Source: Angelakisella sp. (lineage in GTDB: Bacteria > Bacillota > Clostridia > Oscillospirales > Ruminococcaceae). Taken from it: a stretch of 8,667 nucleotides of DNA. Position 1 is the stretch's first letter. Every line of letters begins with the position of its first letter. The DNA lies in assembly GCA_020024515.1 (NCBI GenBank), contig JAHHTR010000089.1, positions 1 to 8,667 on the forward strand. The letters run 5' to 3'. The position numbers and the translations under genes are program-made. The notes beneath the pieces were generated by a model. The model saw only the letters and a program-made list of their open reading frames with translations. It was not told the DNA's origin and searched no databases. Below are positions 1 through 7,663 of the stretch, in pieces.

Positions 1-28
1 GTAAATGATTTATAGATTTAAATTTATT

Positions 29-35
29 GGGAGGG
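29..35 (+). promoter_or_regulatory. Ribosome binding site setting the start of the first lipoprotein gene
   Basis: The sequence GGGAGGG lies 6 bases before the ATG at 42. A TTG at 27 in the same frame would overlap this site and put extra residues ahead of a normal Met-Lys-Lys signal peptide, so the ATG at 42 is the better start. No promoter can be judged because only 28 bases precede the site. Confidence 0.85.
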
Positions 36-41
36 TATATA

Positions 42-1331
42 ATGAAGAAAAATATAATTAAAGTTATGTTAATTTGTTTAGTTGCATTGACAATGATTTT
101 TGCTTCAGCATGTGCAAATAAAACAAATAATATAGATACTGTGACTTTCAAAGTAACTTTTTATGATGGTGACGGAAAAACTGTTTTAAAAGAAGTTAAT
201 GTAAATAATGGTGATACTGTTACTATTCCAAAATTAACAAAAGATGGTTATTTGATTGAAGGGTACTATGCGACACCGGCTTTAATGGTTCCTTTTGATA
301 AAAATATGCCAATTATACAAGATACGGCTGTGTTTGTTGCATGGCAATCAAGTGTTCAAGATACACGTAAATGGATGCTTGCAGGTGCTTTACGTGGTTA
401 TCCCGAAAACGCATGGGGAAAGATATGGCCACAAGATAACTTTTTGCTAAAATCAGCAGATGGTGAATTTAATACATTTTCTATTGATGTAAATTTATAC
501 AAAGGTGATGCTTTCAAAATTGCTGTTATTGGTGAGGGCTATAATTGGGATAAAGAAAACAGTATAGATGCTTCACATTTGGCTGATAAATCAAAGGATA
601 GTGCATTGCAGGGTGGCGAAAATTTATTTTCGTCAGGTGCCAATATTGAAGTTAAAGAAGACGGTAAATATCGTTTGATTCTAAAAACAGATGCAGAAAC
701 ATTGTCACTTTCTACTCTTTCATACGAAAAATTAGGTAAGGCAGATAAACTGAATGAAATAGTTTATGATATGAAATTATGGGCTTCTTTTAACGATTGG
801 AAAGGTCAAGATATGATTCGTAACGGTGATGATTTTGTGTGGTATGTGGAAGCTGATGTTCCTGAAAATGGCGGAGAATTTGGAATAAAAAATGTTGCAA
901 CAGAAGACTGGTACAGCAGTGAAAACAACACCAAGAATATAAAACTTGATAAAGGTCACTATATGTTCTTTATTGAACTTGAAATAGTAGATGGTAAACC
1001 TGTTATGAAAGGTAATATTCTTGTGGAAGAACCTGCTTATTATATTGTAGGAAGTTGCGGTAATGGTGGCTGGGCAGCAGATGCAAATATACAAAATACA
1101 AACTACAAAATGGAAGAAAAAAATGGTTTGTATGAAAAAACCGTTACATTTACAAATGAAGATGTAGACAAAAATACAAATAAAGTCGGATTTAAAGTAG
1201 CTTACGGTGCTACCGGAAAAGTACCTAACGATAAGTGGTTTGGAGATACAAATAAATCAAATTTTAATGTTGATGTTGGTACATATACAATTACACTTGA
1301 CCCAAAAACAGGTATTGTTACCGTAAAATAA
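42..1331 (+). CDS. Surface lipoprotein with Listeria-Bacteroides-type repeat and probable starch-binding modules
   Basis: This 429-residue exported protein starts at the ATG at 42, behind a strong ribosome binding site. A Lys-Lys start and a hydrophobic stretch lead to a lipobox-like ASAC, giving lipidated Cys24 and anchoring on the outer face of the membrane. Residues about 34-102 (TFKVTFYDGDGK through GYYATPA and AVFVAWQ) look like a Listeria-Bacteroides repeat (Flg_new, InlB B-repeat type). The remainder reads as beta-sandwich modules: roughly 108-230 (WMLAGALRGYPENAWG), 238-328 (MKLWASFNDWKG) and 333-429 (YYIVGSCGNGGW, ending GTYTITLDPKTG). The pattern of an early Trp-rich strand and a closing Tyr/Thr-rich strand resembles SusE/SusF-type or other small starch-binding domains. 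No catalytic motif is visible. The neighbouring maltodextrin genes support a starch or maltodextrin capture role, but this is inference and the ligand is not proven. Confidence 0.75.
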   Translation: MKKNIIKVMLICLVALTMIFASACANKTNNIDTVTFKVTFYDGDGKTVLKEVNVNNGDTVTIPKLTKDGYLIEGYYATPALMVPFDKNMPIIQDTAVFVAWQSSVQDTRKWMLAGALRGYPENAWGKIWPQDNFLLKSADGEFNTFSIDVNLYKGDAFKIAVIGEGYNWDKENSIDASHLADKSKDSALQGGENLFSSGANIEVKEDGKYRLILKTDAETLSLSTLSYEKLGKADKLNEIVYDMKLWASFNDWKGQDMIRNGDDFVWYVEADVPENGGEFGIKNVATEDWYSSENNTKNIKLDKGHYMFFIELEIVDGKPVMKGNILVEEPAYYIVGSCGNGGWAADANIQNTNYKMEEKNGLYEKTVTFTNEDVDKNTNKVGFKVAYGATGKVPNDKWFGDTNKSNFNVDVGTYTITLDPKTGIVTVK

Positions 1332-1334
1332 ATA

Positions 1335-1366
1335 GTGTGTCATAAGAAATAAATCTTATGACACAC
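1335..1366 (-). terminator. Hairpin between two convergent genes, best as terminator of the LacI-type gene
   Basis: A perfect 13-bp inverted repeat (1335-1347 against 1354-1366) encloses a 6-base loop, AATAAA. It sits 3 bases after the stop of the lipoprotein gene and 8 bases beyond the stop of the minus-strand regulator. Read on the minus strand it is followed by TATTTATTTTA, a U-rich tail. On the plus strand the following bases are A-rich without a T run, so termination is clearer for the regulator than for the lipoprotein gene. It may still act in both directions. Confidence 0.7.
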
Positions 1367-1374
1367 AGTATAAA

Positions 1375-2172
1375 TTATGAAATTCTGATATGATGACTTT
1401 TTTGTGGTTCATCTCTGTTAATGGTTTCAATAGCTATTGAGATTACTTTCTTTGCATATATATCATAAGGTAGTGGGAAAGACTCACTGCCAAGTAAAAA
1501 AGATTTATTTGAAACATTAAAAAAATGGGTAAGCAAAAGTACAGTATCATTATCAAAATTTTGGGTATTTGCTGTTTCAAAATCAATAATCTCATCATAG
1601 CAAGTTTTAAGATAATTTTTATAATCTATACTTTGAATATTATCACATACTAAAATTACTTTTGAACATTTGCTTTGTTGCAATGCTCTGTTATAAATTG
1701 CTTTGCTGTCAAATGTAAAACTATAAAATAAATCATCACATATTTGACCTTCAATGCAAAAAATCGGTATGTAATTATTGTCTCCAATAATTTTAAAATC
1801 TTCTTGTGATATATCAATTGCAAAAATAGCATCTATATTTGTAGATTGTTTTTTTAAACAGCTATCAGTGAGCAAAAGCAAACTATATCCAGCCTTTTCG
1901 GCCTCCTCCGCTAAGGCTTGGAGCAATCTTAACTTTATGGTACTGTTCTCAATCAGCGGAACATATACTCCAATATTGTTTGTTTTACCTGTTGCCAAAG
2001 CTCTGGCTGTGGCACTGCAAACATAACCAACCATATTGGCAACCTGTAAGATTCGCTTTTTTGTTTCTGCGCTTATGGACTGATTTGGTACATCGTTAAG
2101 GACATATGAGACTGTGGCAACAGAAACACCACAATCCTTTGCTATGTCTTTCATTGTATATTTTTTTTTCAT
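1375..2172 (-). CDS. LacI-family transcriptional regulator with a short effector domain
   Basis: The N-terminus carries a clear LacI-type helix-turn-helix at about residues 5-26 (TMKDIAKDCGVSVATVSYVL), followed by the hinge region (ARALATGKTNNIGVYVP, about 56-72). The rest resembles a periplasmic-binding-protein-like effector domain and ends in HHIRIS, a plausible family C-terminus. Starting at the ATG at 2172 the product is 265 residues, against about 330-340 usual for the family. The second half of the effector domain looks shortened, and the familiar Arg-x-x-Gly-Phe region after the KVILVCDN strand is not recognisable. A longer frame from a TTG at 2208 is rejected because that TTG belongs to a TTGACA -35 box. 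The gene is divergent from the maltodextrin operon, so it probably represses it in response to a sugar, as MalR-type proteins do. The effector is unknown. The coding strand has nine A residues directly after the ATG. Confidence 0.88.
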   Translation of the reverse strand: MKKKYTMKDIAKDCGVSVATVSYVLNDVPNQSISAETKKRILQVANMVGYVCSATARALATGKTNNIGVYVPLIENSTIKLRLLQALAEEAEKAGYSLLLLTDSCLKKQSTNIDAIFAIDISQEDFKIIGDNNYIPIFCIEGQICDDLFYSFTFDSKAIYNRALQQSKCSKVILVCDNIQSIDYKNYLKTCYDEIIDFETANTQNFDNDTVLLLTHFFNVSNKSFLLGSESFPLPYDIYAKKVISIAIETINRDEPQKSHHIRIS

Positions 2173-2196
2173 AAACTTAATATTAACATATATAAA
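2154..2196 (+). promoter_or_regulatory. Candidate promoter region for the maltodextrin operon
   Basis: The plus strand must carry the operon promoter between the regulator and the GH13 gene, but no strong hexamer pair stands out. One option is TTGTAT (2154-2159), an 18-base spacer and TAATAT (2178-2183). This would share the palindrome TTAATATTAA (2177-2186) with the divergent regulator promoter. Another is TATAAA at 2191-2196 with a poor -35. The weak -35 boxes would fit a promoter that needs regulation. No LacI-type palindrome with a central CG and no catabolite-responsive element was found here. Confidence 0.35.
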
Positions 2197-2208
2197 AATA
2201 ACTGTCAA
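2180..2208 (-). promoter_or_regulatory. Sigma-A-type promoter for the LacI-type regulator
   Basis: On the minus strand a perfect TTGACA (2208-2203) is followed after 17 bases by TAATAT (2185-2180), five of six matches to TATAAT. Transcription would start near 2172-2174, at or next to the regulator's ATG, leaving essentially no untranslated leader. No Shine-Dalgarno-like sequence precedes that ATG. The -35 box lies directly beside the ribosome binding site of the divergent GH13 gene. Confidence 0.65.
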
Positions 2209-2220
2209 GAGAGGTAAAAA

Positions 2221-3849
2221 ATGTTAAATTTATCAATTAATCATATAGACGGAACAGTTGATGCTTGTCCATTGGATAACGAAATGCACATACGTCTCAG
2301 GGTACAACGTGGACTTATAAAGTCAGCGAAATTAGTGTATAATTGTGATAAGAATATGTGGTTTCGTTTTAGAGATGAAGCACAAATGAGTCTTACACAC
2401 GTCGATTCTGAATTGGAATATTATAATGTTTCTGTTCCGCTAACCGATACTCGTTTTGCATATATTTTTGAACTTGAATGTAATGACAGTATAAAAAGAT
2501 ACTTTTCAGAAGAAGGTCTATCAGAAATATATAATCATGATTATGCTTATTTAAATTTCTTTCAGTATGTGTCACAATTTTCTTGCGATATTGTAAATGT
2601 TCCTGAATGGGTAAAAACGGCTGTTTGTTATCAAATTTTCCCAGAACGCTTTTTTGTTGGGAAATCAGATAAAAATACCGACTATATAACAGCCAAATGG
2701 GGAGAAATACCAACTCCGACAAGTTTCTATGGAGGTGACCTTACAGGTATTTGTGAAAAGTTGGATTATCTTGAAGATTTAGGTGTAAATTTAATATATA
2801 TGACACCTATATTTTGTTCGCCAAGTAATCATAAATATGATATTACAGACTATGAAAATGTTGATTCTGCCTTTGGTGGAAATGAAGCGCTAAAAAAACT
2901 TGTTGATAATGCACACAGCAGAGGAATAAAAATTATGCTGGACGGTGTATTTAATCATTGTTCTTGGGAAAATCCTATTTTTACAGATGCACAAAAAAAC
3001 GGAAAAAATTCAAAATATTATGATTGGTTTTTTTGGAACGAAGACGGTACATACCGTACTTTTGGCAGTGTAAAATATATGCCTAAGCTTAATACAGGAA
3101 ATTCACAAGTTATAGAATATTTTTCAAAAGTGGCTGTTAAATGGATGAAAGAATATAGTGTAGACGGTTGGCGACTTGATGTATCAGATGAAATTTCTCA
3201 TAAGTTTCTTCGCTGTTTCAGAGAAGCAGTAACAGAACAAAATCCTGATGCTATAATTATAGGTGAAGATTGGCACCGCCCTGTAAGATATTTAAATGGT
3301 GATGAGTATGACGGAACAATGAATTACCCATTGACAAAAGCTTGTCTTGATTTACTGGCATTCAAAACTATTGATTCGGTTACATTCAGAGATCGACTTG
3401 TAAAACTTTATAATACATATAACATTGCAACAATTTACAAGATGTTAAATCTTTTGGGAACACATGATACAGACCGATTTCTGTCACGTGTAGATGGTGA
3501 CACTAATCGTTTACGGACAGCTATGGCTATTATGTTCTTTTATCCCGGTATACCTTGTGTCTATTATGCTGACGAAATAGGTACAGAGGGTGGATATGAC
3601 CCTGATTGTCGTAGATGTTTTAATTGGGATAAAGATAATTGGGATATAGAATCACATACGTTAATTAAAAAACTTATGAGACTAAAAAAAGAGCCTGCTT
3701 TGTCTCACGGTAGTTTTAATATTATAGAAAATGACGGAATTGTTACAATCACACGTAGTTGTGAAGAACAAGCAGTGGTGCTTAAAATAAATGCAACCGA
3801 AAATATAAAATCAGGCATAGCACCATTTGGTTTTGAAATTATAAAATAA
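2221..3849 (+). CDS. Cytoplasmic GH13 alpha-glucan hydrolase, neopullulanase/cyclomaltodextrinase type
   Basis: The 542-residue product has no signal peptide, so it should act on imported maltodextrins in the cytoplasm. Residues 1 to about 125 form a beta-rich N-terminal region like the CBM34-type domain of neopullulanases. The catalytic barrel begins at WVKTAVCYQIFPERF (130-144). All four GH13 conserved regions are present: DGVFNH (241-246), GWRLD with the nucleophile Asp320, GED with the acid/base Glu349, and LLGTHDTDRF with His415 and the stabilising Asp416. Other family marks are GGDLTGI (171-177), HKYDITDY (204-211) and DPDCRRCFNWD (460-470). This pattern fits GH13 subfamily 20, which includes neopullulanase, cyclomaltodextrinase and maltogenic amylase. 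Exact specificity cannot be read from sequence. AGAGGT at 2210-2215 supports the ATG at 2221. It is the first gene of the operon; the binding-protein gene follows after 22 bases. Confidence 0.93.
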   Translation: MLNLSINHIDGTVDACPLDNEMHIRLRVQRGLIKSAKLVYNCDKNMWFRFRDEAQMSLTHVDSELEYYNVSVPLTDTRFAYIFELECNDSIKRYFSEEGLSEIYNHDYAYLNFFQYVSQFSCDIVNVPEWVKTAVCYQIFPERFFVGKSDKNTDYITAKWGEIPTPTSFYGGDLTGICEKLDYLEDLGVNLIYMTPIFCSPSNHKYDITDYENVDSAFGGNEALKKLVDNAHSRGIKIMLDGVFNHCSWENPIFTDAQKNGKNSKYYDWFFWNEDGTYRTFGSVKYMPKLNTGNSQVIEYFSKVAVKWMKEYSVDGWRLDVSDEISHKFLRCFREAVTEQNPDAIIIGEDWHRPVRYLNGDEYDGTMNYPLTKACLDLLAFKTIDSVTFRDRLVKLYNTYNIATIYKMLNLLGTHDTDRFLSRVDGDTNRLRTAMAIMFFYPGIPCVYYADEIGTEGGYDPDCRRCFNWDKDNWDIESHTLIKKLMRLKKEPALSHGSFNIIENDGIVTITRSCEEQAVVLKINATENIKSGIAPFGFEIIK

Positions 3850-3871
3850 TAAAGAATGGGAGAACATAAAA

Positions 3872-5374
3872 ATGAAAAAAAGTATATCAATATTGTTAGC
3901 ATTAAGTATGGCGCTTTCAATGTTTACTGGTTGTAATAGTAAAGATATTTCCAATAATGTTGTTTCAAATGGAAACAGTATAAATATGTATGATCAAGTT
4001 ATGTCAAAATTCAATGGCGAACTTGAACAGGGTGCTGTTATAAAAGTTCTTGAAAATGATACGGCTATTGAGCTGGGTTATGTGGATAAATTAATAAATG
4101 CTTTTAACGAAGCATATAAAGATAAAGGAATATCAGCTGAAAGAATGAATGTTGACCAATATTCAGATCTTGCAACAGATGGTCCTTACGGCTATGGTCC
4201 CGATGTTTGGTATCAAGCAAATGATATACTTATGAAATATGCTGATAAACAACATATACTACCCCTTCCGGTAGAAAAAATGGATATTTTCAAACAAATT
4301 CCGGAAAGTGCGTGGAATGCTTATTCCAAAAAAGTGAATGGTGAAACATTTTATTGCGGTATACCTCTAAATGTTCAATCAGGTATGCTTTACTATATTG
4401 AGTCAAAACTTCCTGAAAATTGGAAAACAGAATGGGATATTAATAAAAATGATGTTCCGGACTTTTTTGAGACATATACAGCACTGTATGCCTATTCAGA
4501 AGAAGCAAAAAAAGGTGGTAAACCTACAAAGTATGGATATCTTGATGAAACAGTAAATACATATTTTATGAGTGGCTATTTAATGAGCTATGGAGCATAT
4601 ATTTTTGGTGATAATGGAACAAATCCAAAAGATATAGGATTAAATAAAGGTGATGCCTATAAGGGTGCAAAACTGATACAACAATGGGCAGAACAAATGG
4701 ATAATACTGAAATACTTGATAATACATTTTCATCTGCTTGTTATCAATATTTGGCAGATGGTACAATGCTGGCTACTATTAGTACACCTGATGTTTCAAG
4801 TATGTTTATCCGTTCAATGGTATCAACAGGAAAATGGACAGAGGAAGAAGCAAAGGCGGATTTAAAGATGGTAAGTGTTCCAAGACTTCCTATAAGTGCA
4901 AATTTAACTGCTGACAAATGGCAGGATACTATTACAGATATGGATAAGTTGACAATTAAGCCAACAATGATGGGTGGGGTTAATGGTTATGGTATATCTG
5001 CATATACAAAAATTCCAAATGCGTCACTGGCTTTTGTAGAATTTGCTACATCTTATGAACAAACACTTCTTCGTAATCAAATGATGCAAGTAACACCTGT
5101 TAGGGAAGATGTTGCAAAAGAAGTTGCAAAAACAGATAAAACAGTTGGTATTATGTTTGATAATCTAGATGGTGGATATATCAGTATTATGCCTGCAATA
5201 AATGAAATTGGACAAATATGGACGCCAACGGACTCATTCTTAGTAGACTTATCAACAGACCCATTTAGGGCAAAACGTGGTGAAAAAAGAATGTATGAGA
5301 CAGATGAGCAAATAAAAGCAGGTCTAGATAAATTGGTAACACAAATTCGTGATGCAATAGAGACACTGTCCTAA
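3872..5374 (+). CDS. Maltodextrin-type ABC transporter solute-binding lipoprotein
   Basis: The 500-residue product begins with a lipoprotein signal peptide whose lipobox FTGC gives lipidated Cys21. The mature part is an extracytoplasmic carbohydrate-binding protein of the MalE-like (cluster 1) class. Visible features are GPDVWYQAND (109-118), GIPLNVQSGMLYY (163-175), GGVNGYGISAYTKIPNASLAFVEF (spanning 368-391) and MPAINEIGQIW (440-450), all placed where MalE-type proteins have conserved segments. It is longer than typical MalE proteins (about 400-420). The extra length includes a linker after the Cys and an insert-rich central part. GGGAG at 3858-3862 precedes the ATG by 9 bases. It lies between the GH13 gene and the permease genes, so malto-oligosaccharides are the likely ligand, inferred from context. 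Confidence 0.9.
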   Translation: MKKSISILLALSMALSMFTGCNSKDISNNVVSNGNSINMYDQVMSKFNGELEQGAVIKVLENDTAIELGYVDKLINAFNEAYKDKGISAERMNVDQYSDLATDGPYGYGPDVWYQANDILMKYADKQHILPLPVEKMDIFKQIPESAWNAYSKKVNGETFYCGIPLNVQSGMLYYIESKLPENWKTEWDINKNDVPDFFETYTALYAYSEEAKKGGKPTKYGYLDETVNTYFMSGYLMSYGAYIFGDNGTNPKDIGLNKGDAYKGAKLIQQWAEQMDNTEILDNTFSSACYQYLADGTMLATISTPDVSSMFIRSMVSTGKWTEEEAKADLKMVSVPRLPISANLTADKWQDTITDMDKLTIKPTMMGGVNGYGISAYTKIPNASLAFVEFATSYEQTLLRNQMMQVTPVREDVAKEVAKTDKTVGIMFDNLDGGYISIMPAINEIGQIWTPTDSFLVDLSTDPFRAKRGEKRMYETDEQIKAGLDKLVTQIRDAIETLS

Positions 5375-5378
5375 GGAG
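5373..5378 (+). promoter_or_regulatory. Ribosome binding site overlapping the upstream stop codon
   Basis: AAGGAG begins inside the TAA stop of the binding-protein gene and lies 6 bases before the permease ATG at 5385. The overlap suggests translational coupling of the two genes. Confidence 0.85.
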
Positions 5379-5384
5379 ATATAT

Positions 5385-6713
5385 ATGAAAAAGAAATTTC
5401 AAAATAGTATTGAGTTTCTTCGCTGGAGTCCTTGGCAAGTAAAGTTATCTATGTTAGTTATGGGACTTGGACAGCTTTTTTGTGGTCAGATTATTAAGGG
5501 ATTACTATATCTTAGCTTATTCAGCGGATTACTCACATATTTTATTGTCAGAGGATTTAATGATTTAGTTGGATTTTTTACTTTGGGTACAAATGAAGAA
5601 AATTTGTGGTTGGGTATTCCCGGTGACAACTCATTAACAATGTTAATTTTGGGTTTATTTGCAATTTTTATTTTAATACTTACAATAGTTATCTATATAA
5701 GTAATGTAAAGGACATTACATTTACTTTGAGAGAAGTGCAAAAAGGTAACCCTGTACGCAATTTTAAAGAAACAATTAAAAATGCAGTTGATGGTAATTT
5801 CTATAAAACAGCACTTGTAATTCCTATTGTCAGTGTAACAATATTTTCAATTTTACCTATTGTTTTTATGATAATGATAGCATTTACGGATCTTGGTGGT
5901 GATGTAGTTTATCCAAAACTTGCAAATTGGTCATTTTCTGCGTGGAAAAAAATTTCAAGTTTGAGTAAAATAAGCAGTACATTTATAAAAATTCTAAATT
6001 GGAATATTATATGGGCATTATTATCTACTGCAATAAATTTTATTATTGGTTTAGGTATGGCGCTATTATTAAATAAGAAAAATGTTAGAGGTTCAAAATT
6101 TTGGAGAGCTTTTCCTATACTGGCTTATGCTGTACCGGGTTTTATTACTATGGTTGGTTTTAAATTTATGTTTTCGCAAAGTGGTCCTATCAACTACTAC
6201 CTAGACCAAATGGGTATGATGCGAATTTTCTTTTTGACTAATGACGCATCTGCAAAGTGGTGGGCAAGAAGTATAGGTTTACTTGTAAATGCGTGGATAA
6301 CTACACCTTCCATAATGCTTATGGTTACAGGCATACTGACAAATATCAATACAGACCTTTACGAAGCGGCGTCACTTGATGGAGCATCGTCATTTAAACA
6401 GTTTAGAAGTATTACATTACCATTTGTTATTTTCTCGACTACACCTGTACTTATCGGACAATTTGTCGGAAATTTCAATAACTTTGGTATTTTCTTCTTC
6501 CTGCGAGATGGTGTTATTTCAAACTATGCCGATTATTTCCTTGCAAGTGATACTGATTTATTGATTAACTGGCTATATAAATTATCTGTAAATAATAATT
6601 ATTATTCTATTGGTGCAGCCATAAGTCTGGTTATTTTTATAATTACAGCAGTACTTTCATTGGCAGTTTATGTTCGCTCCGCAGCTTTTAAAGAGGAGGA
6701 TACTTATCAATGA
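5385..6713 (+). CDS. malF: MalF-type sugar ABC transporter permease
   Basis: This 442-residue integral membrane protein is one of the two channel subunits of the uptake system. An extended N-terminal part holds hydrophobic segments at about 20-55 and 84-107. The core permease has segments near 142-168, 205-229, 241-264, 296-319, 346-372 and 406-430. The cytoplasmic EAA loop that contacts the ATPase is clear: EAASLDGASSFKQFRSITLP (327-346), with the conserved Glu, Asp-Gly-Ala and Leu-Pro. The long N-terminus is common in Firmicute MalF-type proteins and absent from short permeases of this family. The gene starts 10 bases after the binding-protein gene, and its last bases overlap the next permease gene in an ATGA arrangement. 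The substrate, maltodextrin, is assigned from the neighbours; the permease fold alone does not prove it. Confidence 0.93.
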   Translation: MKKKFQNSIEFLRWSPWQVKLSMLVMGLGQLFCGQIIKGLLYLSLFSGLLTYFIVRGFNDLVGFFTLGTNEENLWLGIPGDNSLTMLILGLFAIFILILTIVIYISNVKDITFTLREVQKGNPVRNFKETIKNAVDGNFYKTALVIPIVSVTIFSILPIVFMIMIAFTDLGGDVVYPKLANWSFSAWKKISSLSKISSTFIKILNWNIIWALLSTAINFIIGLGMALLLNKKNVRGSKFWRAFPILAYAVPGFITMVGFKFMFSQSGPINYYLDQMGMMRIFFLTNDASAKWWARSIGLLVNAWITTPSIMLMVTGILTNINTDLYEAASLDGASSFKQFRSITLPFVIFSTTPVLIGQFVGNFNNFGIFFFLRDGVISNYADYFLASDTDLLINWLYKLSVNNNYYSIGAAISLVIFIITAVLSLAVYVRSAAFKEEDTYQ

Positions 6714-7558
6714 AAAAAAATAAACTGAATTTATCAAGGACAATAGATAATATACTTACATATACAGTACTGATTATTATGGCAGTTATATTTTTGTTTC
6801 CTTGTTTGTGGATAATTCTTGCGTCTTTTTCTAAAACAGGTAGTTTGTATGACTTTAAAGGTTTTTTTCCAAATGAATACAGTTTACAGACTTTTATAGA
6901 TTTATTTACAGATGATGTAAATGGACTGTATCCATACAAAACTTGGTTTTTTAATACTTTGTATGTGGCAACTTGCAGTAGTATAATTGGTAGTATTTTA
7001 GTTCTTTTGACAGCTTATGTTATGTCAAGATTTCGATTTAAAGGTAGAGATACAATTAAGAAGACAACACTTGTTTTGGGTATGTTTCCGGGTTTTATGG
7101 GTATGACAGCTATATATATTATTATGACTCAGTTAGGTTTAATTGATAGACTGGAATCATTAATTTTCTTTTATGCGGCTACCACACCGATAAGCTATAT
7201 GGTACAAAAAGGATATTTTGATTCTATATCAAATACAATTTTTGAAGCGGCAAGACTTGATGGAGCAACTAATTTGGAAGTGTTTTTAAAAATTACTTTA
7301 CCAATAAGCAAACCTATGATAGTTTATACTATGCTTACACAGTTTGCATGGCCTTGGAGTGATGTACTGCTTCCAAAACTTCTATTAAAAGATCGCAATA
7401 TGTGGACTGTTGCAGTTGGTTTATTTAATTTGCCCGAGACATACTTTGCAAGATTTGCGGCAGGTGCAGTGTTTATTGCTATACCCATAGTAATTTTATA
7501 TTTCTGCCTTGTAAAGCATATTGTTAATGGAATGACAGCAGGTGCTGTCAAAGGTTAA
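6710..7558 (+). CDS. malG: MalG-type sugar ABC transporter permease
   Basis: The second channel subunit has 282 residues, the normal size for MalG-type proteins. Hydrophobic segments lie at about 15-40, 82-105, 118-140, 148-166, 203-221 and 248-268. The EAA loop reads EAARLDGATNLEVFLKITLP (179-198). The C-terminal GMTAGAVKG is a typical ending of MalG-type permeases. Its ATG overlaps the malF stop codon by 4 bases, with AGAGGAGGA (6692-6700) inside malF as ribosome binding site, so the two should be made in equal amounts. It is the last gene of the operon. No ATP-binding subunit follows; the partner is probably a shared MsmX/MsmK-type ATPase encoded elsewhere (inference). Confidence 0.94.
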   Translation: MKKNKLNLSRTIDNILTYTVLIIMAVIFLFPCLWIILASFSKTGSLYDFKGFFPNEYSLQTFIDLFTDDVNGLYPYKTWFFNTLYVATCSSIIGSILVLLTAYVMSRFRFKGRDTIKKTTLVLGMFPGFMGMTAIYIIMTQLGLIDRLESLIFFYAATTPISYMVQKGYFDSISNTIFEAARLDGATNLEVFLKITLPISKPMIVYTMLTQFAWPWSDVLLPKLLLKDRNMWTVAVGLFNLPETYFARFAAGAVFIAIPIVILYFCLVKHIVNGMTAGAVKG

Positions 7559-7663
7559 TACTTTAATTCTGTAATTTATTATTACTAATTATGATAGATT
7601 AGAAATATTATCTGAATAATGTTTAATATTTCACTTCTCTCTTAATTAATATATTTAAGTACA

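Noticed and set aside
27..41. TTG start 15 bases upstream for the first lipoprotein gene
   Set aside because: The codons would run through the GGGAGGG ribosome binding site, and the ATG at 42 gives a normal Met-Lys-Lys lipoprotein signal peptide.
777..1094. Minus-strand frame inside the first lipoprotein gene
   Set aside because: It resembles no known family, has no ribosome binding site and is the antisense of a well-supported gene. The same applies to minus-strand frames at 2393-2722, 3705-3920, 4566-4766, 6688-6939 and 7324-7551, and to plus-strand frames at 1778-2026, 4371-4556 and 6376-6564.
2173..2208. TTG start adding 12 residues to the LacI-type protein
   Set aside because: The TTG is the first half of a TTGACA -35 box, and LacI-family proteins normally begin just before the helix-turn-helix.
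2173..2220. Search for a LacI/MalR operator with central CG or a catabolite-responsive element
   Set aside because: No CG-centred palindrome or CRE-like sequence is present here. The only palindrome is the A+T-only TTAATATTAA, which may simply be promoter sequence.
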